A stretch of 64,000 nt of DNA from Ceratodon purpureus (lineage: Eukaryota > Streptophyta > Bryopsida > Pseudoditrichales > Ditrichaceae), in the NCBI GenBank assembly GCA_014871385.1, contig CM026429.1, forward strand, positions 8,495,342 through 8,559,341, read 5' to 3'. Numbering within the stretch: the stretch's first letter is position 1; each line of letters opens with the position of its first letter. Below the pieces are notes generated by a model that was not told the DNA's origin, searched no databases, and saw only the letters and a list, made by a program, of their open reading frames with translations. Of the stretch, positions 22,923 to 35,447 are shown piece by piece. A program made the position numbers and the translations under genes.

Positions 22923-23568
22923 TTGAACTTGTGGAAGAAGGCTGTGAAAGCGCTGCTCGGGACGAATGGCTTAATTTTTGAGCAAGCAAAGCCGTTGGAA
23001 AAGCCTTCTAATAACGTCGTGTACCGATCGGAGGTGCAATACAGACGTGCCATCACACGAGAAATCCTAAACCTGTCTCCTTTAGACCTTCTATATGGTA
23101 GCCGCGAATCCATGGCTGATTATGATCGACTTTGTAAGGTAAGTGAAAACTTGAACAGGAAAGCTATGAATTCTGAATTTTAGGCACCCAGGTATTATAC
23201 ATTTTAGTATTCAATTCTGAAGTGCGACCGACTGCATTGTGTGCAGATGTTATCGAGTCAGTTTGTAGAGGACACAAAGACAGGAGTGTTGCAGTTGGGA
23301 TTGTATGGAATGGCCGGTCTTGGCAAGACAACAATTTCCAAGGCCCTGTGATTATTTAATTCACACTGAATTGATGGGCAGGGTGTGCCGTGTGGAGTTA
23401 AGTAGTGAGATCACCAAACTCCGATCGCGTGAAGAGCTTCTGAAACGTCGAGGGGAGGTATTGGAGCGTCAAAGGGAGGTATTGATCCCCCACCCTCTGT
23501 CACCCATGCTAGCCATGACTCTGCAAGGACTACAACAGAAGACCATCTTCTGCATGCTCGAAAGTTGA
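22923..23568 (+). pseudogene. NB-ARC resistance-gene fragment with frameshift
   Basis: Two exon-like pieces of an NBS-type immune receptor are visible. The first (to about 23140) ends ADYDRLCK before a GTAAGT donor. The second begins after TGTGTGCAG near 23247 and encodes LGLYGMAGLGKTTISKAL, a clear NB-ARC P-loop. The frame then hits TGA at about 23349. Shifting by one base restores CDYLIHTELMGRVCRVELSS and a further 50 residues, up to a stop at 23568. No kinase-2, GLPL or LRR region follows. The break and the missing remainder mark it as a pseudogene. Its sequence differs from the nearby complete TNL, so it is not simply a copy of it. Confidence 0.75.
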
Positions 23569-24477
23569 GCTGCCACCTCACAAATCATTCACTGCTTCAA
23601 GAATTAGTCTGTGACATCATGCTTGAATGCATGTGGAGATTCAACCCTACGAGGTCTCCAAAGGGGCTTTGTAGTTGTGCTCTTTCTCAAAAGTAGAAAA
23701 CAACAATCCTCAGCTTTCATGATGGTTTGGTGCGAGAAACTTTCTGTGATCTAGTTACTATATGTGCACCGTTACTCGAAATGAAGAAGAATTCAAGATC
23801 TACCTGGACGGTATAAAAGAGTCTGGAAGTACACACCGACTACCTGACGAAGCAATTCGAAACAGAAGATCGACACTAAAAATGCTGCCTCAAAGCTCCT
23901 CAAGAGCACTTTAGTAGAATCTACAAAGACTCGCTCGTGGGTAAGCTTTTCGGTGGAAGCACATTAAATGCAGCACCTACTGCTCAAGTACTACATCATA
24001 TTGAAGATAAAAAATTCTACATTGTTGTTTTCTGTGACTGCCAGGACAGTACAATATGATCTACTCCGTGGCCAAGGGTCTGTTATCAGCGAGCAGTGGG
24101 CCATGGAGCCAAGCATTGTACTCGACACTTTCTGACCACCAATAAAATTTCCAGCTTAGATGGCTTTTAGATTTGGACTCTTCTACATATGTAGTTATAT
24201 GTATATTTAAATCTTCCTGCAAGCACTTACACAACTTTTGCCACTTCCCATCGTTCAAGACACACGTGATTACTTTGTATTGATGAAAAATACACCTTGA
24301 AAAAAATCGGCCAATGTGCAAATTGTGTGAAGACTCCAATAGCAATCTAGTGATTGCTACTGAAAACCTAGGATCACTACATAATTTCAGGTCGCACAAG
24401 TATTTGCCCTCGCACAAGCAAGCGATGGCTGTGTAAGTGGCCTATGTTTCTTTCGGCTTAGCAGCCAATGCCTTCTT
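23569..24477. other. Region with decayed sequence, no intact gene
   Basis: This contains short interrupted frames that may be decayed continuation of the NB-ARC pseudogene on the plus strand. The lowest part of the dehydratase copy's former reading frame (KKALAAKPKET, then a stop at 24442-24444) also lies here, on the minus strand. No intact gene is visible. Confidence 0.5.
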
Positions 24478-25729
24478 TCATTGACGAATCATGTGTGAAT
24501 ACATCCCTGGGCTCCCTGCAGGCACTCACAAAACATCCTTGCGTCAAAAACAACTCTTCCATGTGCCAGGCCTTCGCAAAGAATCGACAGGAGAGAACAA
24601 GATGAATACCTGGAATATAAGCGAAGATGGCCAATATTGATGCGTAGTAATAATCGAAGGCAAAGTTCAGCTTGTTTGGCATACGAAGTGAGTAAAGACC
24701 AGTTTCCTGTCCACAGGGCAAATGGCATGACTGTTAGTGCCAGTTGAGCGGAAAATGCATTCACTCACATATCATGATCTGGTTAGAATCGAAATAGGTT
24801 CTAGGCGATTTGCCAGGATCAACACTGTATGAAGCGCGCGATTAGACAACATAGATCTTACTCGCATGTATGGCAGAGCAACGTATATGAGACCAGCTTC
24901 ACTACAGATGCCTGTTGGGTACAAGATGTAGAAAGTCGTGCAACTGCGAGAACAAAAAAAACATGAATAGCATTATGGGTCTAAAAATTTGGAACATGAA
25001 GGATTTCGAACAGGAACTACTGCGTTGTAACGTCTAGTGAGATTGAAGAGTAAGTGCACAGCAAAATAGCGAATACAGTGAATGCGCAATCGATGAGATG
25101 AGCCAGACCTGAGCCAGAGAAGAAAGCGGGGTGCTGAACCGAACACCTCCTTCAAACCGAAGAACGAGGACCGGATGACCTATAGGTTATGGGACGACGA
25201 GGATCTTCAGGAAAAAAGGAAGATAATAAGTATGATGAATTCGATTACAGGGCAGGACCAAATCAGATTCTCACCTCCGTAACAGCCCAACTGAGGATCA
25301 ACGAAGTCACCAACCAGTGGTCCCTCACCTGCAATTTGTTGAAAGGTTAGGAGTGCAACATTACCATGCTCAAAATATGAGATATAATTTGTGATACATG
25401 TATGTAAGCAGAATGTCATATCAAAACCAGACCCCCATGATGCAAGATCCCTAATGTTGACTGACATGAACAAATAGTCAAAAAGTTTGAGTAACATTCA
25501 GTGCTAATTACAAGGATTCACTACACAAATAGTTGACTTCGAACGTGCCCAAATACCGATCCTATCAATGATTCTGAGTTCAAATTATGATGGACGTGAA
25601 GAACCAATGAATATGAGTTGTCCAAGGAAACGTGACGTACTTCGGGGAAACTGAAAAGAACGCCCCAGGTGATGAAGACGCGTGATGCAATCTGCGGCAG
25701 CGTGGCCATCACTCGGGACCTCGTGATGC
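24478..25729 (-). pseudogene. 3-hydroxyacyl-CoA dehydratase (HACD/PAS2) copy, 5' truncated, early stop
   Basis: HACD proteins remove water from 3-hydroxyacyl-CoA in ER fatty-acid elongation. Seven exon-like blocks match the family in order: 25729-25641 (ATLPQIASRVFITWGVLFSF), 25328-25275 (HWLVTSLILSWAVTE), 25179-25109 (FFGLKEVFGSAPRFLLWL), 24943-24862 (LYPTGICSEAGLIYVALPYM), 24706-24610 (LRMPNKLNFAFDYYYASILA) and 24515-24478. The first five are complete with GT-AG borders in matching phase; I count six blocks, the last being short. The catalytic Tyr (LYP) and Glu (SEAG) are present. Two defects are seen: no first exon encoding the N-terminal VRR-Y-YN-F-GW region could be found up to 26.8 kb, and a TGA after HMIRQ removes the lysine-rich tail. 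Intact splice sites suggest the decay is recent, or that the missing start lies somewhere I failed to recognise. Confidence 0.8.
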
Positions 25730-26830
25730 CTGCGCCAGAGGAGAGAGACTTAGTCGAATAGTTCCATATGGGCACAATCAGGTCATGAGGGAAAAGATGG
25801 GAAGTTACAAGACCAGTACCAAAGCATTGAAACCAAGAGAAAACGGAAAGAATTCGGGAACCCAATGGGACATGAATTAAATCCTACCCAAGAATAGACC
25901 TGAAATGGACACAAGACAGGCATACTACACCGAGCAAAACTACTGTGGCATCAATAAGGTTACTGCATGGGATCAAACCTCCATTGCATTGTTACCAACG
26001 AATTTCAAATCCCTATCAAGGAGAAAGAAAACCTCAAACAATGCAGCTGTTTGTCATATCTGGAGAGGATGGGTGATAACTTAACTTGATTGATCCTCGA
26101 TTTCAGACTTGTTTCCAGTGAATTCCAACATCCATGGTTCCAACATGGTTCCGACTCTCTTCGCTCGGCTCTAGATGTGGCTTGCTGCGTGCAGGGTAGC
26201 GTGGTATCGATTCCTGGTGCACTTTCTCTAACGAAATGGGATACAGCGAGTGGGCTCCAGATACTGCACACGACGAGTTGCTCAAGGATTTTCTTGTAGT
26301 TCTAACAAATGTTTTGAGAGGAATATGTCAAATGTTTGAGTCACATTAAGGATAGAATTACTTCAAGGCATTGTAGACACAAAGCTCATATTGTTAGCTG
26401 TAACGTTATTTCCCTGTCTCTAAATCCTTCAGCAGCTGACAGAAACAAGGTTTTGTGGAGACAGTGCCATCTTTATGCAAATATTTCATTGACTTACACT
26501 GAGTGCCAAACTTTTTTGAGATAACTTTCCATGCCATGTTGTCAAAATAAAAATAAAAATGCATCAAAGTTGCAGTTTGTGATTCGGAAAAGAAAGGAAA
26601 GCTTTTATGCACCTTGCACAAGCTCACTGTGCTGTACATGATGAAAAGCTGGGTTTTCTGATACACACAAGGGCCACTCTCCTCTTCCCGATTGTTGGGA
26701 ATTGTGTACAGGCCATGGAGAACTAAAATTGCTGCTTGCACCTCTTCTCTGCACCAGTCAAGTTACAAAAAACGTGCTGCAAAATTATATAAACGTGCTG
26801 CAAAATTAACCGGGATGCTTGTCCAGTTCG
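25730..26830. other. Region upstream of the dehydratase copy, no gene seen
   Basis: I searched the minus strand for the missing HACD first exon and found none. Other frames on both strands show no family features. Confidence 0.5.
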
Positions 26831-27110
26831 CTGCGTTGTGTACGGGTCTTAAAGAAATTAGATTGCATCTCTGTTCCACAACGTGATCAACTGACAGCAG
26901 TTCACCTTGTGGGCTCGTTGCAAAATTGACCGTCCACTCTTAGTATCGTGCGCAAGGCGTAAAAATCCACAATTATTCGCTTTGACTACTTGCAAAACCT
27001 TCGAATCTCGGCGGCTCAGAAAGGCACCGGAGGTGTCGACGTATAAGTACCTCTACCTCGTGTGGAAAACAAAGTCAGGGACCCCGAGAACCCTTTACTC
27101 GCAATTTCCA
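26831..27110 (-). repeat. Degraded tandem copy of the TNL gene's 3' end
   Basis: This repeats, 308 bases further from the gene, the sequence at 27139 to about 27400, which includes the last codons and stop of the TNL gene. Shared blocks include CTGCGTTGTGTACGGGTCTT and TCGTTGCAAAATTGACCGTC. Similarity falls off toward 27110. It is a relict of a tandem duplication or unequal exchange, not a functional exon. Confidence 0.85.
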
Positions 27111-27183
27111 TGTCAAACCACTCTGCTCCTCCGATCGGCTGCGTTGTGTACGGGTCTTAAAGAAATCAGATTCCACCTCTGTT

Positions 27184-30100
27184 CTACAACGTAATCAACT
27201 CACAACAGTCCTCCTTGTGAACTCGTTGCAAAATTGACCGTCCACTCTCAGCATCTTGCACGAGGCGTAGAAACCCACAATCATTTGCTTCCACCACTCG
27301 CAGTTCCTTCAAATCTCCGCGCACGGAATAATATTGGTTGACATCGTCGTAGAAGTACCAAGAAGGATCACAATAATTTCTGTCCAAAACAATTAGACAT
27401 GATCCTGAAAGATTGGTGACGGAAGTGCATCCCCAAATGCGAAGGCCTGGCAACACTCTCAGCACACCCAAACCCTCCAGGCTGCCACAATCCAATATTC
27501 CCAACCACACCAGCGCACTCAGCTGCCTGAGAGACTCCGGGAGTGCCTGCAACTCACCGCACCCCTCAATGCTCAAAACCTCAAGCCTGGACAAGTGGCC
27601 GATGGACTCCGGGAGCTTGGTGAGGGATCTGCAGTGCGCAATCGATAGGTATTTCAAACTCGTGAGGGCACCCAAACAATCAGGCAGAGTCTCCAGGCTG
27701 CTGCAGCTTCTCAGGGTCAGTGTCGTGAGCAGTTTGAGTTGTCCGATGCAGTTGGGGAGCTCCCGCAAGCTCTCACAACGCCATAATACGAGCCAGTCCA
27801 GATTCGTGAGAAGTCCGATGGTGTGAGGGAGCTTGCTCATGGCCGGGCAGTCACGAAACTGAAAGTCGGAAAGGTGGTGGAGATGGGCGAGTGAACTCTT
27901 TCTATCGAGCCATGCGATTCCCTCGTCATTGCAGTTGTTTACTATGAGTATTTTGAGCCCGTGGAGTTGTCCAACAGCGACTGCTTGCCATTCAGTGGCG
28001 AGGTCTGTACTAAACACGGTAAGGCCCGTCATGAGCCCCATTGTTTCTGGCACCTTGGACATGGATGTGCACTCGTCTATGTAAAGCTCTTGCAACCGAG
28101 GCAGGGCAGTGATGGAATCCGGCAATGATTCAAGGCTTTCACAATCTTGTAGATGGAGCAATTCTAGTTGTGAGAGTTGTCCAATCGTACTTGGCAGTTT
28201 CTGTAGATTCTTGCATCCAAATAAGTCCATTACTTGAAGTTGAGATAATTGCCCTATGGAATCAGGGAGAGTAGTAATTGATGTGCATCCTTTCATATAA
28301 AGATTGAGCAAGTTTGGGCAACCCTGGAAAATAAAAAGTAAAGGGACGTCAACTAAATCATTTGTTGTACTTTAGAATATAATATTAAATTTGGGCTATT
28401 AAAAAAATATAAGTTTTAGTTCCTATTATTATTACATTTAGTCATTTAATCAAATGATTTTTGTTTTTGTTATTATTACTACAAGTATACTTGAACATAA
28501 CATAGTTCTAAAAAGGGAAAATATATACAACATAACATACCTCTAAAGCTGGATTTGAATTTGCCCATAAATCAGGTACCTTGATAGTGTAAGAAAAGTC
28601 CAAGGATATCAAGTTGGTAAGATTCAATATGGGAGGTGGTTGAATCATTGGCATATCCCTCCATCGCAAACACCGTAGTTTCTTAGAGATAATTGTATGG
28701 TCGCCATTAACAAAGCAACCATCCAATATGAGGAAATGTAGATTGCTCATCTTTGTAAAGTATAGAGATTCTACTTCATGCTGTCCACCATTTGCCAAAT
28801 TGAGTGCCCTCACTTTCATTGGCCTCTGATTCATTACATCAAAATGTACATATTCAAAAAAGAGCTTGAAATAAATGATCAAATAGCAAAAACATAGAAA
28901 CTATATCTATTTCACATAAAAATAACCCTGTACTATGCTTTGATCATATTTTCATTCCATAAATCAAAGTCTATATCTAAGTTGTATTTCAACATTACGA
29001 AAGGTCGTCAAACCCAATTCAAATACTCTCCTTAAATGTACCACTTCATCACTTTGACATAATAGAAAAACTTACTTGATTGATGGCTTCCACTATACTT
29101 GTGGCTCTCTCCACCCATATATGACTTCCGTCATCCATTCCTACATACCTTCCCAATTCTTGTAGCAGGCCATGCATGGCTAAAACACCTCCACGTCCTC
29201 TTCCGTTGGTCATATCAATGACAACCAACGACTTGTCTATCAACTTCGCCAAAGATGTATGAGGTGTCCGTACACCACAACACAAAGATTCTTTGCAACT
29301 TTTCCAAATCTCCATGGCCTCGTTCTTGAACCATCCACAAAATATGCACGCTATATCTAAGAACATCATCTTTTCTTGTTTTGATAGGCAATTATAGCTC
29401 CATCTCAAAACATTCATGACATTGGCATCTTCTCTCAATGCGTCCACTGCCTCCAGCCATATGCATTCCAAATCCTCATTTGATTTCTTGTCAATCAAAC
29501 TTGAACCAATTACCTTCAATGCTAGTGGCAAACCCCCACATGCTTTGCTCACATCATTGGCTATTGCCTTGAACTTCGGAGGAACTTCACCATTCCCAAA
29601 TGCATGCAAGTTGAACAACTGTAGAGAATCATCACTCCTCAATGGTTTCACTTCATGAAGGAAAAAGTTGCATTCTCCACCAATTGCCTTCAATACGTGT
29701 CGATCGCGAGATGTAACAATAATGCAACTCCCAGAAGCAAGAAGGCCCATGTCAAGAATAACTTGATCAAACTCACTTCTCTCGTGCAAATCATCCAAAA
29801 CAACCAATATTGGCCCTTGACATGATATCTTACCAAACCAATGGTTATAGCTTTCTTCATTCTTGTCCTGTACATGGAAAATATCCCAAAGTAGTTGCTT
29901 TTGCAACCTCTTCAAAAAACTTGATCCACCCTCCTCTATTTGTAAGAAACTCATAGCTTGAAACTTCTTGCAACCAACAAAATGGTTGTAAATTGCTTTA
30001 GCAAGAGTGGTTTTTCCAATTCCACCCATACCAATAAGGCCCAACAATCTTGTAGGACCAAACATCAACTCCCCCATCATTAAGATGCATGCATTCATTT

Positions 30101-31144
30101 GATCTTCGACACCCACCAAGTGGTGCTCAATTGGCACGGGCTTAACTCTCCATGTGAAGCTCAATACAACATCCACCACTTCTCGTTTCAGCTCTGCTTC
30201 ATTCCTACAATAAACAAGTAAATCACATTCCATTAGTTTCATATATTACAGTCCTTCATTGAGTATATATCTTCTTTTCAAACTAGAATAAACATTACAA
30301 CAAAATGAGGAGTTTCTAGGATGAATCTTCAACTAAAACACAACATAGGTCATTAACAACTTCCTTTTAATATAAATGCTTCCCTCCTTCCCTTACTCTG
30401 ATCATATATGCTGCAAACACATGTCCATTAAAAGGAAAGCCTTGGCCGCTACATTATTTTCTTACCATGTAAAACTTCCAACTCTTTCTTCCCTAACTTT
30501 TTCAAGAAACCATAATATAGCTAGAGCCCTTGAAGTGCAATCCACAAAAAAAGAATTTGGAGAAGTTTCAAAACAGACATGTCTAATTGTTTTGCACAAA
30601 CTAGGAAAGAATCTTACCCCTTGTAATCAGAGAGACGGAAGCAAAACCCGGTGATATCCGCCAATTCCTGAAGCGCATCCCTCCACTCCTCCACTTGCTG
30701 CAGCGTTCTCTTCAACTTGTGTTTCTCAAATGCAGCTGCAAATGGGCCATTCTCCACCCACCGCAAGTTCACAGGCTCCACCTCATAGTACACAGGAATT
30801 ACTGGTTTTCCGCTCCTCATCATGGCCACCAGTTCATTCAGGCAATACTTCGACTCTGCGTACCCTTTCGAGATAACTGCAACATGGATCTTCGCCACCT
30901 CCAGAGCGGCATTTATGGACCCGAAAGCAGGATGCCCCTTCCTCAAGGATGCCTTGTCCAGAAACGGATTCAACCCAGCAGTCCGAAGTGCCTCGTCCAA
31001 ATGGGATATGAAGCCAGCTTTCACATCAGGCCCACGGTGGTTCAGGAACACGTCGTAATCCACATCCGTCGCTGCAAATGAAGAAGAGCATTGGCCTCGG
31101 TGCCGTTTGCGAGGCCGCGAGAGTTCGAGAGACTGATCGTCCAT
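27184..31144 (-). CDS. TIR-NBS-LRR (TNL) immune receptor, 4 exons
   Basis: This is a complete intracellular immune receptor of about 1026 residues. Exons are 31144-30618, 30204-29076, 28825-28541 and 28323-27184, all closing in frame. The TIR domain is about residues 25-170 (DYDVFLNHRGPDVK, LNPFLDKASLRKG, FAAAFEKHK), with the catalytic-type Glu region SKYCLNELV. The NB-ARC domain shows P-loop GMGGIGKTT (about 234), kinase-2 ILVVLDDL, RNBS-B CIIVTSRD, GLPLAL, and FLDIACIFCGW. The expected MHD motif reads MHG. Residues 553-1026 form about a dozen leucine-rich repeats of the plant LPDSIGQLSQLQ type. TNLs sense pathogen effectors and signal through TIR NADase activity. The exon order TIR/NB/LRR is typical. 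Its 3' end has been partly duplicated downstream. Confidence 0.95.
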
Positions 31145-31540
31145 GGCTGCACTAGTTTCCGGTCACGACCATGTCTTCGGGAGAAAGATGGTCACATGGA
31201 GAGCCACCTTGGTCGCACAGTTGCACTACACCAAACCCTGCCGACAGTATGATGAACAGTGCTGGTGAACAGTTCTGTGCTAGGGAATCAGCACCACCTT
31301 CACCTGGTACCCCTTCTCCGATCTGTGCATACACCAGAGAAGCAATTTAATACTCTGCATCTACGACTCAGCAATGTAAATCCTTTTAGCGTCAGTAGGA
31401 TTTCAATTGATAAGTGGCCTCTCATCTCAGAAGATGCACATCACTCGTGAGGATTATTTCTCTATCTCTTACAAAAATGTGTACACAATGGCGAGTACCA
31501 AGACGGGGATGAATAAATTACAAAATGTCCAAAATCTTAC
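31145..31540. other. TNL promoter region / breakpoint next to CRAL-TRIO fragment
   Basis: These 396 bases lie between the TNL start codon and the last CRAL-TRIO exon. I looked for the continuation of the CRAL-TRIO domain and did not find it. The segment should contain the TNL promoter and a rearrangement breakpoint. Confidence 0.5.
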
Positions 31541-33049
31541 GTTTGGAAATTGTTTACTTGATATGACAATAATCACTGGTCTTCCATCTTTGGCAAGATA
31601 ACTATGCACGTAAGCTTCGCCAATGCTTGCAACCTTGCTAACCGATGCTTCTGTAATCTCACCCACGCCGAATTCCCTTCGCCACTCCTATCAATAGCAA
31701 AACAAGCAGATATTCACTTCAGGACGGCGACCAGCAACTCTCCATACAATATGTTTCTGAACATCACACTAGACTTTAATGCCAACAGATATTTGCACTC
31801 TTAGATAATCCAACTAAGACGCACATGAATATGAATACACGATGGATGGAGGCCTTACAAAGGCACAAGTTGGTTTTAACGATTATCAGGGCTTCGACGA
31901 GTTTCGCAACTGCGGCATCAACATCAAAATTTCGATCACGAAGAAACCACAGAAGAAGATCTTCGTCGCCCCTGCCATTCTTTCCAACTGGTAGGTCTGC
32001 ACGCCCAGTTTCAAGGCGAGCCTACACTCTGTCTACATACGTTGGAGAAGAGATTTTCGCAAAAAAGGGCATTAGCATGTGACCAGCAACTACTGCACGT
32101 ATAAACCAAACAGCTCATGATCCCAAATAATGGATTCTTTCATATTTGTCTTGATCGTGTGTGCCATGAACTTCAAGACAATTTGATACCAACAGCTAAT
32201 AATCTTTAAGACTTGCTACCTTTTATCATCAATAAGTCGCACCGATGAACTCCCATGTATTACTCACATGTGAGTGAGTTATTTCATCTTTACACTTTGC
32301 TAACCGACATCAATATTCAACTCCCCACATAATTCAAGTTGGGCGCCATTCAATGATGTGGCACACATTTTAAGATGCTCATTAATCAGAAGCACACCGA
32401 AAAGCTTACCGTCTGATAATCTGGAGGAACCGGAGCAGCCTCTATACTTTGATGAGTAGCTTGAGCAGAATAACAACGCCTGGCATTGTGACCCAACAAA
32501 TCTGTGGACGTACCATGATTTTTCAAATCACCTGAACGAAAATAGTACACATGTTTACTACTCTTGTACAGACGCACGTGCTAGAGGAAGTAAATGTCCG
32601 CAGATTAGAGTATAACCAACATGACAAAGAGCTCATGACACAAAGGCCTTGCGAACTATTATCAAACACGTATCCACTTCAGAAAACTAAAACTCAAGAC
32701 TGTCATATCTTTCGTTCATATTTCAAAACCCTAATCCCTTTCACTGACGAAAAACCTGCTCCTAGTTGACCATTGATCAGCGACAAACCTCGGCCAGTGA
32801 GCCAACCTTTATGGCTCTACAATTAGAATTCGGCACCCATCACGAGTACAGTTTCCTTACAATGCCTGAGCGAACTACAAGCACCGATTCCCACTCGCAT
32901 AATTCCCATAAAGCCCAAAATGCCAAAAGAGCTTACCACTTACCCCTGCCGAATGCCAACTTCTCCACTTGTCGAACACTCCGGACACTAGAATCGAAAT
33001 GGGACAGCAAGTGCTGTCCACAACAAAGTACACGGAAGGTAGGCAACAT
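31541..33049 (-). pseudogene. CRAL-TRIO (SEC14-like) gene, 3' half missing
   Basis: Four exons encode the first half of a SEC14-type lipid-transfer protein: 33049-32944, 32531-32410, 32021-31887 and 31687-31541. Exon 1 starts MLPTFRVLCCGQHLL, Arg-rich without acidic residues at first, like an organelle presequence. Exons 3 and 4 encode DEDLLLWFLRDRNFDVDAAV (the CRAL-TRIO N-terminal helix motif), EWRREFG, and AYVHSYLAKDGRPVIIVISS. The lipid-binding core that must follow is not found before the TNL gene. The exon 3 donor reads CTG-AT where CTG-GT is expected, while every other junction is GT-AG. Both defects point to a pseudogene. A shortened or fusion transcript is the alternative. Confidence 0.75.
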
Positions 33050-35290
33050 GGCAATAAAGTTAGAGTTACGCTGGTACAACTCCTTACAACAGACAGATCT
33101 CGAGAGCTCCAAACCACCGACAGAGGTGGAAGTGGTCGAGAGAGAGGCAGTACCGGACCCTAAAAACGACTGCAATCACTGAAAGAGCAAGACCAGAAGA
33201 TGACTGCCAGATCAAGCATCGGCTAACATCAAGCCACCAACCCAAATCTTCCGCTTCAAATCACAAGCAAAAGAAAGATTTCCAAATTAGCGTGAGACAG
33301 ATCAAACAAGGATCACTTCAAGTCGACTCTCCTTTCAAAGCTTATAAGTTTATGGCGATCAGCAAAGAAAGAAACCCACTCACCTCGCTCAAACACCAGT
33401 CTGATGCACCGCTGCTACTGGGCTGCACACATCTCCTGAAAGGAGTTCACAGGCCGTCGGAAACAGGTGTGAAAACCCTCGCTCTCTTAAAATGGGTGAA
33501 GACCGACAAAGTAAGTGGTGTCACAGTTCACTGTGTTGCAGTCGGGAAGTAGAATTAACTTATTGCTCCGCCAGACTGAGTCCACGTCCACTTGGCAGCA
33601 GTGCAAGTTGCAGGAATCGTGGGAGGAGCGATGAACGTTGGAGGGAATGGATGCAAACAGTCCTGGCAGGCAGACTCCTAATGATTGTGTGTTCTCCAAG
33701 TCAGTTGGGATGAATGATGCATGATGTGATCTCTGCACCTAACTTAAGGTAGTGGTACTGAAAACCGAGCGGCTCCAATAACCGAGCAATAGCCATTAGT
33801 GTAGGGTTCCAAAAACTTGTCCAGATTGTTTTCCAGAAACTGATCAAGAGTGGTGCTAAAACCGTCCATGCCTTAAAAACTAAATGCTTCTGATTGGTGT
33901 AAAAGCGTTTTATTTTCAAAATCCAACCTCTCACGAATGTCAGAACTCTATGCTCGGTTTGTGGCCCACCTAAGGTTTGACAATCAAAAATTCATAGGAA
34001 ATTAGAGACTTATTCAAAAATGTGTTTTTTTTTGGGATGGACTTGCACTAGCCTTGCAGACCATCTAAAAATTCTAAATTTTATCTACCACTGTTCTATG
34101 TATGCACACCTGAAATTTGCTCGGTTTTCAGTACTACTACCTTAGAAAGCACATCCCTAGGCATCCCCTAATTGTAAGCCCCTAAAGGTCCTTCGAAGGA
34201 TAGCTTCAGTACAATTATAGGTTAAGTGGAATTTTACAATTATAGGTTAAGTGAAATTTTAGTCCTTTCTTACAGGTAATCTGTAAATTGTTTCTTTACT
34301 TGGGTTTGGTTTTCTTTTGTAACTTGTTGTAGGGTTTTGCTAGTGGAAAGAAGATAGAAAGATGAGAGCTTGATTTTTTTTAATTCCAACAGTTGTTTTT
34401 TTAAAATTCCTTGACTATGTTTCACCAAAAAACGCTCCAAACCTACCATTACCAATGTAGAAAGCATGAATGACTAAAAAATCATTATTGTCTAATTATA
34501 ACCGTAAAATCTTCAACTAGTAGATAGCTCAAACATTTTCATCATACTAAATTGTAGAAATTAGAAGATTATAACAATTGAAATTTGACAACAAACTTTT
34601 TTGACATAATTTTTTAATAGGCTAACACACTCTGACTTTTTGTTTCTTAGGTTTTTTGCATTATGGATTTTGGAGGTTTTGGTGCATATTAAAGAAGGCT
34701 AAGTTAGCTAATTGTATAAAAAAAATTACACACAAAAGTTAAGTGTAGCATGTTGAAAGCAATATTTTTATTTAAGTTGAATACATAAGAATGTTAAATC
34801 TTATTTCTTTCTTAGAAATTCCATTATTTAATAAAGTTCCAATCCAGACGGTCAAAGTAAAGATTGATGTCCATCTATTAAGTGGAAAAAAAAAATAGAA
34901 AAAATCTAAGATAATGTTTTTCTAACTTCTATGAAGGAAAGAAGAAGTGTTTTTAGTACAATGCCCAAAACGGTGAGAAAACTTTAGTATCTTGTGGAGT
35001 GAATATTATGTACTCACGAAGTTTTTTTTTGGAAATCTCAAAGATGACATCATGAAGAATATATAGAAATATTCTTAGATGTAATAGATGTCTTTAGCAT
35101 GGCTGCCCAAATTGCCCACCGAATAGAAATTTTCACTTTGGATACCATAACTATTTTTTCAAATGTCCAATTGAAAAAATGTTAGATTCCCTCAAAGTTC
35201 TTGTTATGGCCTACATTCACAAAAAAATTCAAAAACAAATATCTAGAATTGACATTATAAGTACCTTCCCAAAATTAAAATAAAAAAAAA

Positions 35291-35325
<35 letters not shown>

Positions 35326-35447
35326 ATTCTAGGACAATTGTCCTTTAGGGGTTAAAAGTGGCCTAGAATGGCCTCAGGCTCTCAAATTTACAGGTCCATG
35401 GTCCTTTTGGGGTCGCGGCTTGGATAAGAAAGATGTTTAGAAGTCAC

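Noticed and set aside
33047-33175. Upstream extension of CRAL-TRIO exon 1 to 33175
   Set aside because: It would begin at TTG immediately after a stop; the first in-frame ATG is 33049 and gives a presequence-like N terminus.
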